Assembly (NCBI GenBank): GCA_016284975.1
Contig: JAEEPV010000001.1
Location: 1-12,376 of the forward strand
Reading direction: 5' to 3'
DNA from: Solobacterium sp.
GTDB taxonomy: Bacteria > Bacillota_I > Bacilli_A > Erysipelotrichales > Erysipelotrichaceae
Length of the DNA stretch: 12,376 bases
Positions 12,276-12,376 of the stretch are shown in pieces. Below the pieces are notes generated by a model. It saw nothing but the letters and a program-made list of their open reading frames with translations. It was not told where the DNA came from and made no database searches. The position numbers and the translations under genes are program-made. Positions within the stretch are counted from its first letter, which is position 1. Each line of letters begins with the position of its first letter.

Positions 12276-12300
12276 AAAGACCGAATATTCGGTCTTTTTA
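12276..12300 (+). terminator. Intrinsic terminator of the membrane-protein operon
   Basis: A perfect palindrome AAAGACCGAAT/ATTCGGTCTTT (12276-12297) with a continuing T run. It lies 25 bp after the stop of the last gene. Nothing further is supported to the window end. Confidence 0.9.
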
Positions 12301-12376
12301 ATTGGCAGAACAGCGTAAACAGGGGTCGAAATATCTATAAAGTTAGTTATTATTTACTAAAATTCTATTGAATTTG

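Overview
The window looks like a chromosomal segment of a low-to-moderate GC Bacillota. The ricT-rsmI pair, a DUF3842 protein, strong AGGAGG-type ribosome sites and T-tailed terminators all fit; an Erysipelotrichia or Clostridia relative is plausible, but the sequence alone does not settle the genus.

Left part (1-4125): a conserved plus-strand operon of ricT (Fe-S regulatory protein), rsmI (16S rRNA 2'-O-methyltransferase), a PrsW-type intramembrane protease and a DUF3842 protein. It ends at a bidirectional terminator shared with a convergent HdeD/DUF308-like membrane protein. Behind that gene lies what looks like a decayed membrane-protein remnant (4167-4553).

Middle part (about 4560-11280): an accessory island of small peptide genes, mostly stand-alone cassettes with their own promoter and terminator. 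Four products (from 4982, 5944, 9147, 10755) have a Nif11-like helical leader containing LAENG(V/I)D. It ends in a double-glycine-type site (GGF, or AGF in one), followed by a C-terminal core of about 60 residues with a zinc-ribbon-like pattern C-x(1-2)-C ... (F/Y)SxQ ... (Y/F)RCxxC. A fifth (5559) has a shorter GG leader and a CxxC...CxxC core. Two more GG-leader peptides differ: 9755 codes a leader followed by six exact 12-residue repeats, and a minus-strand gene (8664-8897) has an acidic tail. A 56-residue protein (10260) has no GG leader but carries the same promoter and 5' untranslated region. Five cassettes share a promoter form (TGGAWA-like box, 16 bp, GTATAAT in the best cases) and a box reading about AGTCAGTRCC just before the ribosome site. 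A zinc-ribbon membrane protein (6739) and a membrane-anchored SGNH/GDSL esterase (7729) sit among them. No maturase, peptidase-ABC transporter or immunity gene is recognisable here, so any processing machinery must lie outside the window.

Right part (11281-12376): a structured non-coding region with a promoter, a hairpin and a strong terminator directly before the ribosome site of a two-gene operon of small membrane proteins of unknown function. This is a candidate attenuator or riboswitch-like leader.

The most unusual feature is the multi-copy set of Nif11/double-glycine leaders fused to zinc-ribbon-like cores. Two members have a second GG site near the N-terminus, and all are expressed from a reused promoter/leader module.
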